NCBI RefSeq assembly: GCF_004361815.1 | Contig: NZ_SNWA01000001.1 | Location: 4,092,001-4,156,000 of the forward strand | Reading direction: 5' to 3' | From: Paraburkholderia sp. BL10I2N1 | GTDB lineage: Bacteria > Pseudomonadota > Gammaproteobacteria > Burkholderiales > Burkholderiaceae | Length of the DNA: 64,000 nucleotides | Shown: positions 38,846 through 48,755 of the stretch, one piece after another | How the letters are laid out: every line of letters begins with the position of its first letter | Position numbering within the stretch: the stretch's first letter is position 1 | Position numbers and translations under genes: made by a program | Notes under the pieces: model-generated | Told to the model about the DNA's origin: nothing | The model's database searches: none | Seen by the model: only the letters and a program-made list of their open reading frames with translations

Positions 38846-39844
38846 TCAGACGGCCCAACGAACTTCCGTCGGCCGCGCGAGCCGCCCCGACTCACGCACG
38901 TCATGGGCGCGATGCGACAGGGCGTCATCGTTGGGCGCGGTTTTCAGCACGCGTTGCAGCACGCGGTCTTCGAGCGCGGCGAATCCGGCCGACGCGCGCG
39001 CACGCGGACGCGCGAGCGGCACCGGCTGATCGAGCGCGATGCGCCCGTCTTCGATCAGCAGGATGCGCTCGCCGAGCGCGACGGCTTCATGCACGTCATG
39101 CGTGACGAGCAATGCGGTGAAGCGATGCTCGAGCCACAGCCGCTCGATGAGCGCATGCATTTCGATGCGCGTAAGCGCATCGAGCGCCCCGAGCGGCTCG
39201 TCGAGCAGCAGCAGCTTCGGGCGATGCACCAGTGCACGCGCCAGTGCCACGCGCTGACGCTGTCCGCCGGAAAGCTGTGCGGGCCAGTCGTTCGCGCGCT
39301 CGGCGAGGCCAACTTCCGCGAGTACGGCGCGCGCATCTGCGCGAGCGCCGCGACCGAGGCCAAGCATCACGTTCTGCAGCACGGTCTTCCACGGCAGGAG
39401 ACGCGCGTCCTGGAACATGATCCGCGTGTCGAGCGGTTCGCCGCGATCGGCATGCTTTGCGAGCACGCCTGCACCGGGCGCCTCGAGTTCCGCGACGAGC
39501 CGCAGCAACGTCGACTTCCCGCAACCGCTGCGTCCGACGATCGCAACGAAACTGCCGCGCTCGATCGACAGGCTGAAATCCGATAGCACGGAGCGCTCGC
39601 CATACTTTTTGCCGACGCCACGCAGTTCGACCGCGTAATCCGCCTTGCGCTGCGAGTCGCGGACAAGCGGCTGCGGGTCGATGCGTCTGCCCGAAACACC
39701 GCTCACATCGCGCGAGCCAGCGCCACGTTCGAACGCGGCGGCTTCGTCCGCATCGTGGTCGCGCGTGCGCGGCCGGGCGAGTTCCGCTTCGAGATCGGCG
39801 CCGGACACACCACCGAACGACGTCGCAAACGGGATTGCACTCAT
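38846..39844 (-). CDS. ssuB: Aliphatic sulfonate ABC transporter, ATP-binding protein
   Basis: A 332-residue ATPase: Walker [11 protein letters not shown]-loop [10 protein letters not shown], signature LSGGQRQR, Walker [13 protein letters not shown] and H-loop LVTHD. About 65 residues precede the usual SsuB start and a long tail follows, a feature of beta-proteobacterial SsuB. The start overlaps the permease stop by 4 bases. It powers import of alkanesulfonates for sulfur supply. The window shows no ssuA near it. Confidence 0.92.
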   Translation of the reverse strand: MSAIPFATSFGGVSGADLEAELARPRTRDHDADEAAAFERGAGSRDVSGVSGRRIDPQPLVRDSQRKADYAVELRGVGKKYGERSVLSDFSLSIERGSFVAIVGRSGCGKSTLLRLVAELEAPGAGVLAKHADRGEPLDTRIMFQDARLLPWKTVLQNVMLGLGRGARADARAVLAEVGLAERANDWPAQLSGGQRQRVALARALVHRPKLLLLDEPLGALDALTRIEMHALIERLWLEHRFTALLVTHDVHEAVALGERILLIEDGRIALDQPVPLARPRARASAGFAALEDRVLQRVLKTAPNDDALSHRAHDVRESGRLARPTEVRWAV

Positions 39845-40647
39845 GCTTTCGCTCCTCGTTGATACGCGGGATGCCAGCGCAGCGTGACGCGCTCGAGCGT
39901 CTTCGCCAGCACGTCAGCGACCTTCCCCAGCGCGGCATAAAGCAGGATGCCGACCACCACCACATCGGTTTGCAGGAACTCGCGTGCGTTCATCGTCATA
40001 TAGCCGATGCCCGACTGCGCGGAGATCGTTTCCGCAACGATCAACGTGACCCACATCAGGCCTAACGCGAACCGCACGCCGACGAGTATCGACGGCAACG
40101 CGCCCGGCAGGATCACATGCCGATATAGCGCGATGCCCTTCACGCCGTAACTGCGCGCCATTTCGATCAGGTTCGCGTCGACGGAGCGGATGCCGTGGCA
40201 GGTATTCACATACACGGGGAAAAACACGCCGAGCGCGACGAGAAACACCTTGGCTTCCTCCTCGATTCCGAACCACAGGATCACAAGTGGGATCATCGCG
40301 AGCGCGGGGATGTTGCGGATCATCTGCACGGTCGAATCGAGCGCAACTTCGGCCGGCCTGAAGAGCCCGGTCGCAAGACCGAGCGCGAGACCGATTCCGC
40401 CGCCGACAGCGAAACCCGACACCGCGCGCCACGTGCTCACCTTCACGTCGGCCCACATCTCGCCGGACTGGATCAGCGACCACGCGGCCTTCACGACCGC
40501 GAGCGGTTCGGGCAGCACGCGTGTCGACAGAATGCCGCTGCGCGCGGCGGCTTCCCACGCGATGAGAATCAGGAGCGGTGCGATCCACGGCGCGACGTGC
40601 GCGCCCAGTCTACGCAGGACTCCTGTGTTTACATTCGTTTGAGCCAT
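39841..40647 (-). CDS. ssuC: Aliphatic sulfonate ABC transporter permease
   Basis: A 268-residue inner-membrane protein with about six spans. The EAA loop is in [20 protein letters not shown], and [20 protein letters not shown] follows, typical of the SsuC/TauC class. It pairs with the ATPase downstream and with a periplasmic sulfonate-binding protein not seen here. It follows ssuD by 80 bases. Confidence 0.92.
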   Translation of the reverse strand: MAQTNVNTGVLRRLGAHVAPWIAPLLILIAWEAAARSGILSTRVLPEPLAVVKAAWSLIQSGEMWADVKVSTWRAVSGFAVGGGIGLALGLATGLFRPAEVALDSTVQMIRNIPALAMIPLVILWFGIEEEAKVFLVALGVFFPVYVNTCHGIRSVDANLIEMARSYGVKGIALYRHVILPGALPSILVGVRFALGLMWVTLIVAETISAQSGIGYMTMNAREFLQTDVVVVGILLYAALGKVADVLAKTLERVTLRWHPAYQRGAKA

Positions 40648-40727
40648 GAAGTCTTTCCTTCCCGATGCGTTGTTCTACGCTACGCCGATACGCGCCGGTA
40701 CGCGTCGATTCGCGCCGATGCGCCGTG

Positions 40728-41885
40728 TCAGCTCTGGCTCGCCTTCGGCACATAGTTGTTGCCGACGATCTCGCCGAACGGTCCCGAGAGCGGACCATTC
40801 GCGATCTTGCCCTGCCTGTTGGGCAACAGCGGAAAGACGAGTTCGGCAAAGCGATACGATTCTTCGAGATGCGGATAGCCGGACAGGATGAAAGTCTCGA
40901 TACCGAGGTCCGCATATTCCTCCATGCGCGCCGCGACCTGCTCCGGACTGCCGACGAGCGCCGTGCCCGCGCCGCCGCGCACGAGGCCCACGCCCGCCCA
41001 CAGGTTCGGATACACCTCGAGGTCCTGGCGGCCGCCGCGCTTGCCGCCATGAAGCGCGGCCATGCGCCGCTGACCTTCCGAATCCATCTTCGCAAACGAC
41101 GCCTGTGCACGTGCGACCGTTTCGTCGTCGAGCCTGCTAATGAGTTTATCCGCGGCGGCCCACGCTTCGTCTTCGGTTTCGCGCACGATCACGTGCAGGC
41201 GGATGCCGAACCTGATCTTGCGGCCCCGTGCTTCGGCGCGCGAACGGATGTCGGTGATCTTCTTCGCAACCGCTTCCGGCGGTTCACCCCACGTCAGATA
41301 AGTGTCGATATGCTCGCCTGCCATCTCATGCGCAGCCGGCGATGAGCCGCCGAACCAGAGTGGCGGGTGCGGCTTCTGCACGCTCGGATACAACGCCTTG
41401 CCGCCCTTCGACTTCAGATGCTTGCCGATGAAGTCGATTGAATCGTTCGTGTGCGCCGCCGTCAGCAGGCTGCGCCAGATGCGAAGGAACTCGTCGGTGA
41501 TTTCGTAGCGCGTATCGTGGTCGACGAACACGCCATCGCCCTCCAGTTCAGCGGCATCACCGCCCGTCACGACGTTGATCAGCAGACGCCCGCCGGAGAG
41601 ACGGTCGAAGGTTGCCGCCATGCGCGCGGACAACCCCGGCGACGCAATCCCCGGACGGATCGCAACGAGAAACTTCAGGCGCTGCGTGACCGGAATCAGG
41701 CTCGATGCGACGACCCACGCATCCTCGCACGAACGACCTGTCGGCAGCAGAACGCCGTCGTAGCCGAGCGTATCGGCTGCGACGGCGATCTGCTGGAAGT
41801 AGTCGTAATCGGCCGCGCGCGCACCCTCGGAAGTACCGAGATAGCGACTGTCGCCGTGGGTCGGGATGAACCAGAACACATTCAT
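40728..41885 (-). CDS. ssuD: FMNH2-dependent alkanesulfonate monooxygenase
   Basis: A 385-residue luciferase-like enzyme: [20 protein letters not shown] start, the FMN and sulfonate pocket in [24 protein letters not shown] (with active-site Cys) and the [18 protein letters not shown] block, with R-P-G-I-A-S-P. It frees sulfite from alkanesulfonates with reduced FMN. An ssuE-type FMN reductase is not adjacent, but a flavin reductase-like gene lies at 56886. Start ATG at 41885. Confidence 0.94.
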   Translation of the reverse strand: MNVFWFIPTHGDSRYLGTSEGARAADYDYFQQIAVAADTLGYDGVLLPTGRSCEDAWVVASSLIPVTQRLKFLVAIRPGIASPGLSARMAATFDRLSGGRLLINVVTGGDAAELEGDGVFVDHDTRYEITDEFLRIWRSLLTAAHTNDSIDFIGKHLKSKGGKALYPSVQKPHPPLWFGGSSPAAHEMAGEHIDTYLTWGEPPEAVAKKITDIRSRAEARGRKIRFGIRLHVIVRETEDEAWAAADKLISRLDDETVARAQASFAKMDSEGQRRMAALHGGKRGGRQDLEVYPNLWAGVGLVRGGAGTALVGSPEQVAARMEEYADLGIETFILSGYPHLEESYRFAELVFPLLPNRQGKIANGPLSGPFGEIVGNNYVPKASQS

Positions 41886-42386
41886 ATGCTGCTCCTGCCT
41901 GTTCGAAACTGGATGGATCCGGTTGGGTCGACGCGTTCAGCAACGCTCGACCGTGGGCGCCCGCCTGATCAACGGCACAGGGGCGAAGCGTGAGTGGACG
42001 CGCGCGCGGCGCCTCAACTCAAGGTCGTGAAAGGCGCGGACATTACCCGGCGACAACCCTCGCTGCATAGCGAGGCGGCTGAACTGCCGAGGATCGATAC
42101 CTGACTGGACATCGCGACGGTTTCCCTCGACGGAACATGCGCACGCATTCGCGCACCGGATGGGCGACGGCAACACCGTCTGCATGGGGAAACAGTCTAT
42201 GGACGGTCCTCAAGCTTTTGAACGATTTTTTTTAGCTTAGGTTTTCCACTTTCGTGATTAGCCCGACGCTTTAGCATACGGGCTGACGCACTCCGGAGAG
42301 AGCGTCGGCGGACTATATAATGGCGCACGTTTTCCGATAATCCGGCACGGCGGCGCTTGCGGCCTGTGCCCCTGGCGGTTCAATGC
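41886..42386. other. Intergenic region between ssuD and a divergent membrane gene
   Basis: About 500 bases without a convincing gene. It must hold the promoter for the ssu genes; an AT-rich stretch (42215-42260, with a run of eight T) is the likely position. No clear binding site for a CysB-type regulator could be named. Confidence 0.5.
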
Positions 42387-42812
42387 ATGCAAAAGATCAT
42401 CCTGCCGTTTGTGTCCGGCTTCCTCGCCTCCCTGTTCTTTCACGAACCGACGCTCGCGCTGCTGCATGCCGCGGGACTCATTGACCCAACCGGCTTTTCG
42501 ACCGACCCGTTCCTGCCGCTCGGTCTGCCGACGTTCATTGCAAACGCGATCTGGAGCGCCGTATGGGCTGTGCTGATGGCGTGGTTGCTGCGCGTAGCGC
42601 CTGAGCGCCGGGCGCCGTGGATTCAGGCGTTCGTGTTCGGCGGCGTGGTGCTGACGGCTGCAAGCGTGTTTGTCGTCGATCCGCTGCGCGGCATCTGGCC
42701 GAGCGGCAACATGCTGCCCCGGCTGACCGTCGGCTTCGCGGGCAATGCGATGTGGGGCTGGGGAGCGCTTGTGTTCATGCGCGCGTTCATGGCCGCCGAT
42801 GAGCATGTCTGA
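42387..42812 (+). CDS. Four-span membrane protein (141 aa)
   Basis: ATG 42387 is taken over the upstream TTG. The product has four hydrophobic stretches (FVSGFLASLFF, LPTFIANAIWSAVWAVLMAW, FVFGGVVLTAASVFVV, LTVGFAGNAMWGWGALVFM). The spans contain several Trp and small residues. No family name is sure; similar short proteins are common in Burkholderia. It stands alone between ssuD and the hydratase. Confidence 0.62.
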   Translation: MQKIILPFVSGFLASLFFHEPTLALLHAAGLIDPTGFSTDPFLPLGLPTFIANAIWSAVWAVLMAWLLRVAPERRAPWIQAFVFGGVVLTAASVFVVDPLRGIWPSGNMLPRLTVGFAGNAMWGWGALVFMRAFMAADEHV

Positions 42813-42893
42813 ACGCGGCCAGGCGTGTTCTTCTCAAGTCGTGGCACTGCCGGACTGAACGGCGGTTAGACTAGCCGCTCAACCCTGCCGTGT

Positions 42894-44033
42894 TCAGCCC
42901 TGCAGTTCGCGCAACGGATGTTCTGAAGCCAGCCACGGGCTCTCGAACATTTTCGCCACGTCTTCCTGGGTCACGTCTTCGATGCGCGCGAAGCGCCAGT
43001 GCGGACGATTGTCCTTGTCGATGATGCGCGCGCGAATGCCTTCGATGACGTCGCCATGCCCGACACACGAGCGCGTCAGATCCAGATCGCGACGCAGACA
43101 GTCGGCCATCGCGCCTTCCGCGCGCGTGACGACTTCCAGCGAGATCGCCATCGATAGCGGCGAGCGCTCGCGCAATACCGCAATAGTCTGCTCGGCCCAT
43201 TCGGCCCGCTCAGGGTCACCGCTGCCCTGTTCGCTTTCGAGCGACGCGAGAATCTGCCCGACGTCAGGTTTCGCGAAATGCCGGTCGATCATCGTCCGGA
43301 CCGCTGCGAGCCGCGACTTCTCCGGCGCATGTGCAAGTTTGTGCTCGCCAGCCTCACGCGCGATGTACGCGACAACGTCGGCACCCAATTCGAACGACTC
43401 GTTCTTCAACCTGTCGATCAGCGCCGGCAGCGCCGCATCGTCGATGCAGATATCGGCAAGACCGGCGTAAAGCGCATCCGCCGTGCCGATCGTCTCGCCT
43501 GTCACGGCCAGGTAGCGGCCGAGCGCGCCCGGCGTACGTGCGAGAAACCATCCTGCGCCCACATCGGGAAAGAGTCCAATGCGCGTTTCCGGCATGGCCA
43601 TGCGGGTCGAACCGGTCGCCACCCGCAGGCCGCCTGTACGATGCGCGCCCTGCGAAATGCCCATGCCGCCGCCCATCACGATTCCGTTCATCAACGCGAT
43701 GTACGGCTTGGCGTACGTGAAGATCGCGTGATCAAGCGCATATTCCTCGATAAAGAACGTGTCGATCGCATTGCGCTCGCCACGCTGCGCCGCCTCATAC
43801 AGGAAGCGGAGATCACCACCCGCGCAGAACGCACGGGGATGCGGACTGCGCACGACAACCGCGAGCACGTCCGGATCGTCTCGCCAGCGTTCGAGCGCGG
43901 CATGCATCGCGCGGATCATGCCGGTTGACAGCGCATTCAGCGCTCGAGGCCTTTCGAGCTCGATGAAACCGACGTGGTTCGCGACGTAGGCGACGATTTC
44001 GTCGCTGACGGCGGTCGATTCAATGGTGGACAT
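42894..44033 (-). CDS. Enoyl-CoA hydratase/isomerase family (3-hydroxyisobutyryl-CoA hydrolase-like)
   Basis: A 379-residue crotonase-fold protein. FIELERPRALNALSTGMIRA is the start, AFCAGGDLRFLYEAA the first oxyanion loop, and IALMNGIVMGGGMGISQGAH the second. MAMPETRIGLFPDVGAGWFL carries the Glu and Asp typical of hydrolases in valine breakdown. The length and the C-terminal extension fit the hydrolase subgroup (HIBCH) better than plain hydratases. Start ATG at 44033 gives the standard opening. Confidence 0.85.
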   Translation of the reverse strand: MSTIESTAVSDEIVAYVANHVGFIELERPRALNALSTGMIRAMHAALERWRDDPDVLAVVVRSPHPRAFCAGGDLRFLYEAAQRGERNAIDTFFIEEYALDHAIFTYAKPYIALMNGIVMGGGMGISQGAHRTGGLRVATGSTRMAMPETRIGLFPDVGAGWFLARTPGALGRYLAVTGETIGTADALYAGLADICIDDAALPALIDRLKNESFELGADVVAYIAREAGEHKLAHAPEKSRLAAVRTMIDRHFAKPDVGQILASLESEQGSGDPERAEWAEQTIAVLRERSPLSMAISLEVVTRAEGAMADCLRRDLDLTRSCVGHGDVIEGIRARIIDKDNRPHWRFARIEDVTQEDVAKMFESPWLASEHPLRELQG

Positions 44034-44088
44034 GGATAAGGACGCGATCGAATCGGGACAATCGGAACAACCGGGAATTTGAACGGTA

Positions 44089-44841
44089 TCACGCGGGCGG
44101 CGTTTCCGGCTTCGGCGCGGCGCGGCGCGTCCGTGCCCGGCTGGGTACGCGTACCGGCACTGCGGATTCGCGCGAGGCTTGCGGCGCGGGTTTTGGATCC
44201 GCCTTGACCTCGTCGGTGGCCACGAACCTGTTCGCCGAGCCGAACCACGCATCAAATGCGACGTCGACGAGCGTGCCGATCGGCGTGCGTGGAAAAACCG
44301 GACACGTGAGATTCAATGCCACGATGCCGTGCATGGTTGCCCACAGCGCATCAGCCCAGATCGCCCCTTCCGCCGACGCCGGCAGCCGGCCAGCGGCTTT
44401 CAGTGCGTCGATTGAATCGACCATCAGACGAAAGGAAGCGTCGCCGGTTTCGTCCGACGCATCCGCGGCCTCGATCAGCGCGGCGTTGGTATAGCTCGGA
44501 TCTTCCATGAAGATGAGCCTGTAGGTTTCCGGATGCGCGGTGCCAAAAGCGACATATGCGTGGCCAAGCGCCCTCAGGCGATCCGCCGGATCAGCGATCT
44601 GCACGAGCGGCTCGAAGCTCGCCAGCAATTGCGCGTAACCCTCGGAACACAACGCCCGCGCGATCTCGTCACGGTTCTCGAAATGCAGATACAGCGTGGC
44701 CGGTGAATATTCGATGGCGTCGGCGATCTTGCGCATCGACAGCGCAGCAAAACCCTCGCGCATCACAATGCGCCGCGACGCATCGAGGATGCGTTCGCGC
44801 AGCGCCTGCTTCTGGCGGTTCTTTCTTTCAGCGATTCCCAT
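44089..44841 (-). CDS. TetR family regulator
   Basis: A 250-residue protein from ATG 44841 (MGIAERKNRQKQALRERI). The N-terminal HTH is ALSMRKIADAIEYSPATLYL. The ligand domain follows and has a TetR C-terminal part with long Pro/Arg tail (SRARTRRAAPKPETPPA). Upstream in-frame starts would overlap the divergent promoter. It lies back to back with the oxidoreductase gene at 45006, with a 21-base palindrome between them, so it should repress that gene and itself. Confidence 0.85.
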   Translation of the reverse strand: MGIAERKNRQKQALRERILDASRRIVMREGFAALSMRKIADAIEYSPATLYLHFENRDEIARALCSEGYAQLLASFEPLVQIADPADRLRALGHAYVAFGTAHPETYRLIFMEDPSYTNAALIEAADASDETGDASFRLMVDSIDALKAAGRLPASAEGAIWADALWATMHGIVALNLTCPVFPRTPIGTLVDVAFDAWFGSANRFVATDEVKADPKPAPQASRESAVPVRVPSRARTRRAAPKPETPPA

Positions 44842-44855
44842 GCTTTGCATTTTCA

Positions 44856-44915
44856 GGTTGACAAACTGAAAAGTCAAATTATACTGAACACTGTTTACTG
44901 AACGCTGTTCAGTAA
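44856..44915 (+). promoter_or_regulatory. Promoter and TetR operator
   Basis: TTGACA (44856-44861), 16 bases, TATACT (44878-44883) reads towards 45006. A perfect inverted repeat TTACTGAAC-GCT-GTTCAGTAA lies at 44895-44915, just after the start of transcription. A weaker copy ACTGAACACTGTTTACT overlaps the -10. The layout is that of repression by the divergent TetR protein. Confidence 0.75.
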
Positions 44916-45005
44916 CTTTTCGACAATCAGCCAGATCAGTGAAATCATCCGGCTTGCCTCGCGGACGAGGCCGAACCGCCTTACATCAGGAGCAAAGGAG
45001 TCGTC

Positions 45006-45974
45006 ATGGAAACTGCAGGACAAACAGGTCTGTTCGGCGCCGCTGGCGCGGCTGGACGCAGCATCGCCGCGGCGCTTGGTGCGGCCGGACGGCCCTACAG
45101 TGTGATCGGGCGCGGACGGGCGGCACTACAGGCATCGTTCGGCACCGATCCGAACGCGGAGATCGTCACATGGAACCCGGAAGATCCCGCTTCGATCGCG
45201 GCCGCAGCAGCTGGCCTGCAGACGGCGATCTACCTTGTCGGTGTGCCCTATCACCAGTTCGCCGCTCACCCGCCGCTGATGCAGAAGACGCTCGACGGGC
45301 TGATCGCCGCGGGCGTCCAGCGACTGATCCTGATCGGCACCGTGTATCCATACGGGCGGCCGCAGAGCCGGCCGGTCACGGAATCCCATCCGCGCGAGCC
45401 CCATACGTTCAAGGGAAAAATGCGCCTCGCGCAGGAAGACCTCGTGCTCGATGCACACGGCCACAACGGGCTCGAGACGCTGGTGCTGCGCCTGCCCGAC
45501 TTCTATGGTCCGGGCGTCGAGCACAGTTTCCTGCACGGCGTGTTCGAAGGCGCCGCGCGCGGCACACGCGCGCAGATGATTGGTCCGGTCGACGTGCCGC
45601 ACGAATTCGTTTTCATCCCGGATCTCGGTCCGGTCGTCGAGACATTGACGCGCACGCCGCAAGCGTTCGGCCGTGTGCTGCATCTTGCCGGCGCGGGCAC
45701 GATCACGCAGCGCGAAGTAGCGGAACGCGCATACGCCCTGTGCAACCGCACGCCGAAGCTGACGGTCGCAGGCAAACCGATGCTACGCGCGCTCGGCCTG
45801 TTCAATCCGATGCTGCGAGAACTCGTGGAAATGCATTACCTGCTGACGGATCCTGTCGTCCTCGACGATACCGCGTTGCAGACCCTGATCGGGCCGATCA
45901 GAAAGACCTCATATGAAGAAGGAATCGTCCAGTCGCTCGCGGCCGCGCGCGCCGCAGTCCGGCAAGCCGCATGA
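45006..45974 (+). CDS. NAD(P)-binding epimerase/reductase family protein
   Basis: A 322-residue short-chain extended-type protein. TGLFGAAGAAGRSIAAALGA is the Rossmann loop, and LILIGTVYPYGRP plus EPHTFKGKMRLAQEDL place the active-site Tyr-x3-Lys-like region (Y in VYPYG, K in FKGKM). The ends EFVFIPDLGPVVETL and VLHLAGAGTITQREVAE fit epimerase-like proteins. Substrate unknown. It is controlled by the divergent TetR gene. Confidence 0.82.
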   Translation: METAGQTGLFGAAGAAGRSIAAALGAAGRPYSVIGRGRAALQASFGTDPNAEIVTWNPEDPASIAAAAAGLQTAIYLVGVPYHQFAAHPPLMQKTLDGLIAAGVQRLILIGTVYPYGRPQSRPVTESHPREPHTFKGKMRLAQEDLVLDAHGHNGLETLVLRLPDFYGPGVEHSFLHGVFEGAARGTRAQMIGPVDVPHEFVFIPDLGPVVETLTRTPQAFGRVLHLAGAGTITQREVAERAYALCNRTPKLTVAGKPMLRALGLFNPMLRELVEMHYLLTDPVVLDDTALQTLIGPIRKTSYEEGIVQSLAAARAAVRQAA

Positions 45975-45986
45975 GCGCGTTGCCTG

Positions 45987-46274
45987 TCACGCGCCGGGCA
46001 CGTTGCCGGGCGGAAAGTGGCCGCTCTTCAGCAGTACCGGCGTGCCGTTGCTGATGCGTAGATGTTCGCGCGCAACGGCTTCGATGTGCGCGCGGCCCGC
46101 GTCGAAAGCCCTGCGCCAGCCTTCACTATCGTTCGATTGCGCACCGAAGTGGTCCTCTAGCGCTTCGACCGAAATCGCACAGGGTACCGGCTCGCCATCG
46201 ACGAGCGCGGGAAATACGAGGGTCAGGTTCGAGTCGCGATAAGCAGGCGCATCCGCGAGGAAACGAATTTCCAT
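45987..46274 (-). CDS. DUF1488 family protein
   Basis: A 95-residue protein from ATG 46274, with GAGGT before it. MEIRFLADAPAYRDSNLTLV, then PALVDGEPVPCAISVEALED, then HFG and WRRAFDAGRAHIEAVARE, match the DUF1488 plan: a strand pair, the V-x-C-x-I-S-x-E-A-L box and a helical F-x-x-x-R-x-x-I-E-x-x-A. Function is unknown. It runs tail to tail with the epimerase gene. Confidence 0.75.
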   Translation of the reverse strand: MEIRFLADAPAYRDSNLTLVFPALVDGEPVPCAISVEALEDHFGAQSNDSEGWRRAFDAGRAHIEAVAREHLRISNGTPVLLKSGHFPPGNVPGA

Positions 46275-46551
46275 GGTTACCTCATCAGGAAAATCCGGCA
46301 GAAAACGCTTCCGACGCACATTGGCGCGGCACGTGCACAGCGCAGATTATGGTACTCGCCCCGGCGCACCGGGGTCCAGTCGCGGTTGACCTCTCGCCTG
46401 TCGGCAACCCACGACCATTCAGTCAATGTCGGTGACAAAGAGTTCGACGCCCGAATGCGCGATCATCTGCGCACTTGTGCGCGCGCCGGCGGTCGAAACG
46501 GATACCCAGCAAGTCGTCGCCGCGCGCAGATTCGAGAGGTGAGACGTCAGT

Positions 46552-46749
46552 ATGGGAAAATATTTCCTCCAAAACAGCGAAGTCCCGGAGCCCGATGCAG
46601 CCAACAGATGGTTTGCATATGCCGAAAGTCACGGCATCGACATACCGAAGGCCATCAGCATATGGGAAGACGCCGCGACCGAAAGCGGCACCGAAAGTCG
46701 CCGCATCATCGGCAGCGCGGGAATCCGGATCGATCCGGGAATCGCATGA
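46552..46749 (+). CDS. Small hypothetical protein (65 aa)
   Basis: ATG 46552 lies after GAGGTGAG. MGKYFLQNSEVPEPDAANRW, then FAYAESHGIDIPKAISIWED, a short helical domain. The tail is Arg/Ser-rich. No family is recognised. The 46275-46551 gap to its left shows no gene. Confidence 0.5.
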   Translation: MGKYFLQNSEVPEPDAANRWFAYAESHGIDIPKAISIWEDAATESGTESRRIIGSAGIRIDPGIA

Positions 46750-46807
46750 CGCCCACCAGCGGCTGCGAGAGTTCGCACTGTCGAAACATCATTCACGAGG
46801 AAACACG

Positions 46808-47161
46808 ATGAAGTCTCTCGAGCGGCGCATGCGCCAGACCAGCCTTTCCGCCATGGCGCGCATCGTCGCTTTGCCCGGAGCGATCCTGCTCATTGCGTCT
46901 CTGTCGGCCTGCGCGTCGTCGAATACGACCTCGCTGATCAACCTGCCGAACGGCGATACCGGCTTCGCGGTGAACTGCAGCGGCGCGGATGCCGGCTCGA
47001 GCTGGGCATCGTGCTACGTGCAGGCCGGCAACGCGTGCGGAGCAACCGGCTATGACATCGTATCGAAAGACAACGACGAAGGCGGCACCGCGGGCGGTGG
47101 TGTCACCAACGTCGTGTCGGCGAATGTCAAGAACCGTTCGATGATCATTCGCTGCAAGTAA
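46808..47161 (+). CDS. Putative lipoprotein (117 aa)
   Basis: The signal peptide runs MKSLERRMRQTSLSAMARIV to a lipobox ASLSAC, giving a lipid-bound Cys at about residue 35. The mature part carries four more Cys (NCSG, SCYVQAG, ACGATGYDI, final IRCK), likely two disulfides, and DNDEGGTAGGGVTNVVSANV. It should be anchored in the outer membrane. Function is unknown, though the Cys pattern recalls small Burkholderia lipoproteins. Confidence 0.72.
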   Translation: MKSLERRMRQTSLSAMARIVALPGAILLIASLSACASSNTTSLINLPNGDTGFAVNCSGADAGSSWASCYVQAGNACGATGYDIVSKDNDEGGTAGGGVTNVVSANVKNRSMIIRCK

Positions 47162-47189
47162 CCTGCCCTGTCGGGAGCAGGCGTGCCCG

Positions 47190-47528
47190 TCAGTGCGCCT
47201 GCATCCCCGAGAACAGATTGAGCACCACCACTCCAGCGACAATCAGCCCGAGTCCACAGACCGCTGCGAAATCGGGCACCTGGCGATACATCACAATCGC
47301 AACGAGTGTGATCAGCACGATGCCGACGCCTGACCAGATTGCATAAACGATGCCGACCGGGATGCTTCGTAGCGTCAGCGACAGGCAATAAAACGAAATG
47401 CCGTATCCGACCACAACGACCGCGGCAGGCAACAGCCGCGAGAAACCGTCGGACGCACGCAGCGCGGAGGTGGCAATGACTTCGGCAACAATGGCAAGGG
47501 CGAGCAAGGCGTAGGGAGGCATGCGCAT
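47190..47528 (-). CDS. Small multidrug resistance (SMR/EmrE) transporter
   Basis: A 112-residue protein with four spans. The essential Glu is in LAIVAEVIATSALRAS (E15), followed by SFYCLSLTLRSIPVGIVYAI, then WSGVGIVLITLVAIVMY and GLIVAGVVVLNLFS, the normal SMR order. It should export cationic compounds by proton exchange. Its start lies 5 bases after the stop of the UPF0303-type gene, so they form one operon. Confidence 0.9.
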   Translation of the reverse strand: MRMPPYALLALAIVAEVIATSALRASDGFSRLLPAAVVVVGYGISFYCLSLTLRSIPVGIVYAIWSGVGIVLITLVAIVMYRQVPDFAAVCGLGLIVAGVVVLNLFSGMQAH

Positions 47529-47532
47529 CGTG

Positions 47533-48030
47533 TCAGGCTCTCGCGAGTGCAAGTGCGCTGTAGTCCTGTCCGAGCAGCGCGCATAGCGCTTCGACAACCA
47601 GTTCATGATCGGAGCGCTGCGGCAACCCTGAGACCGTGATCGATCCGATAACGCCCACGCCCGCCACGGTCAACGGGAACGCGCCACCATGCGACGCGTA
47701 TTCGCTCGCGGGCAATGCATGCTTTTCCGCGAGCGTCGTGCCGGCCTGCTGCATGCGCAGTCCGATCGCATACGAGCTGCGACGAAAATGCGCGACCACG
47801 TTGCCCTTGCGTCGCGCCCAGTCGACGTTATCGGGCGTCGCGCCCTCAAGCGTACAAAAGAATAGCGGCTGACCGAAGGTGCGCACATCGACCGCAAGCG
47901 GGAGGCCGCGCGCTTTCGCGATCTCATGCAGATAGGCACCCACTTGCCACGCTCGATCGGCGTCGAAACGGGGAAACACCAGGGCTTTTTCCTGAGCGAC
48001 AATCGACTGCAGATCGTGAACGATATCCAT
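47533..48030 (-). CDS. UPF0303 / GlcG-HbpS-like protein
   Basis: A 165-residue protein from ATG 48030. [20 protein letters not shown], then [20 protein letters not shown], then [12 protein letters not shown], fit the UPF0303 family, a branch of the GlcG/HbpS fold that binds haem or related molecules in other members. [20 protein letters not shown] and [10 protein letters not shown] complete the fold. Function is not established. Confidence 0.82.
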   Translation of the reverse strand: MDIVHDLQSIVAQEKALVFPRFDADRAWQVGAYLHEIAKARGLPLAVDVRTFGQPLFFCTLEGATPDNVDWARRKGNVVAHFRRSSYAIGLRMQQAGTTLAEKHALPASEYASHGGAFPLTVAGVGVIGSITVSGLPQRSDHELVVEALCALLGQDYSALALARA

Positions 48031-48144
48031 GAGCAAAGACAAAAAGTTGAACGCGCGCCCGCGATGCGGCGCAAAGCGAATTCCGATTCTAGCTCATCGC
48101 ATCGGGCTACCCATTCTGTAGGCGTCGCAAAGCAACGCACGCGC

Positions 48145-48170
48145 GACTTCAACTCATGCGTGTTGAAGTC
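48145..48170. repeat. Inverted repeat upstream of the tRNA promoter
   Basis: GACTTCAAC (48145-48153) and GTTGAAGTC (48162-48170) are exact inverse copies with an 8-base gap. It lies between the UPF0303-type gene start and the tRNA promoter, so it could be an operator or a hairpin. Confidence 0.45.
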
Positions 48171-48186
48171 GGTTCTTAAAAAGGTG

Positions 48187-48215
48187 TTGCGCCACGATGG
48201 TGTTTGCCCTATAAT
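48187..48215 (+). promoter_or_regulatory. tRNA promoter
   Basis: TTGCGC (48187-48192), 17 bases, perfect TATAAT (48210-48215), 15 bases before the mature tRNA 5' end. Confidence 0.85.
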
Positions 48216-48230
48216 CTTTTCTTCGACGGA

Positions 48231-48307
<77 letters not shown>

Positions 48308-48344
48308 ATAAGCACCAACAAGCAGTTCACCGTCGTACCATCAA

Positions 48345-48366
48345 ACCCGCTTATGCGGGTTTTTTG
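48345..48366 (+). terminator. Terminator after the tRNA
   Basis: ACCCGC-TTAT-GCGGGT (48345-48360) followed directly by TTTTTG. A short but clean intrinsic terminator. Confidence 0.8.
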
Positions 48367-48755
48367 TTTTCTGGGCTTCTCCGATGAAACGAAGGCTCTC
48401 CCTTTCCTTGGGATCCGCTTAGAGCACGAGCCATCCCGTCGCGCCTCATACCAACTTTCACGCGAATCCTGCAGGGTCATTGCGTGCCTGTCGTCGCCCG
48501 GGAAACGAGCCTCGCAGAATTTTCTCACCCTACACCTGATCTGGGCGCAGTTGTGCTCTTGCCGCCGATACGGATATCTACCTCGCGTCTCACGAAGCTG
48601 GCCGCCCGGTAACTCCACTCAATCATCGTCGAACGGTGGGGTATCGAACACGAAGATCAAGACAGCACTCCCAAACTGCAACGCAGTCGTTCAAGATGGG
48701 CCGCCTTTCCCCGGACGCGCATCGAGAACAGTTTGAACGCTGCAAGGAGCAAGGC
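48367..48755. other. Gap after the tRNA
   Basis: About 390 bases. An in-frame extension of the next gene (from GTG 48636) has poor coding character, and nothing else is supported. The promoter of the next gene should be here but no strong match was found. Confidence 0.5.
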
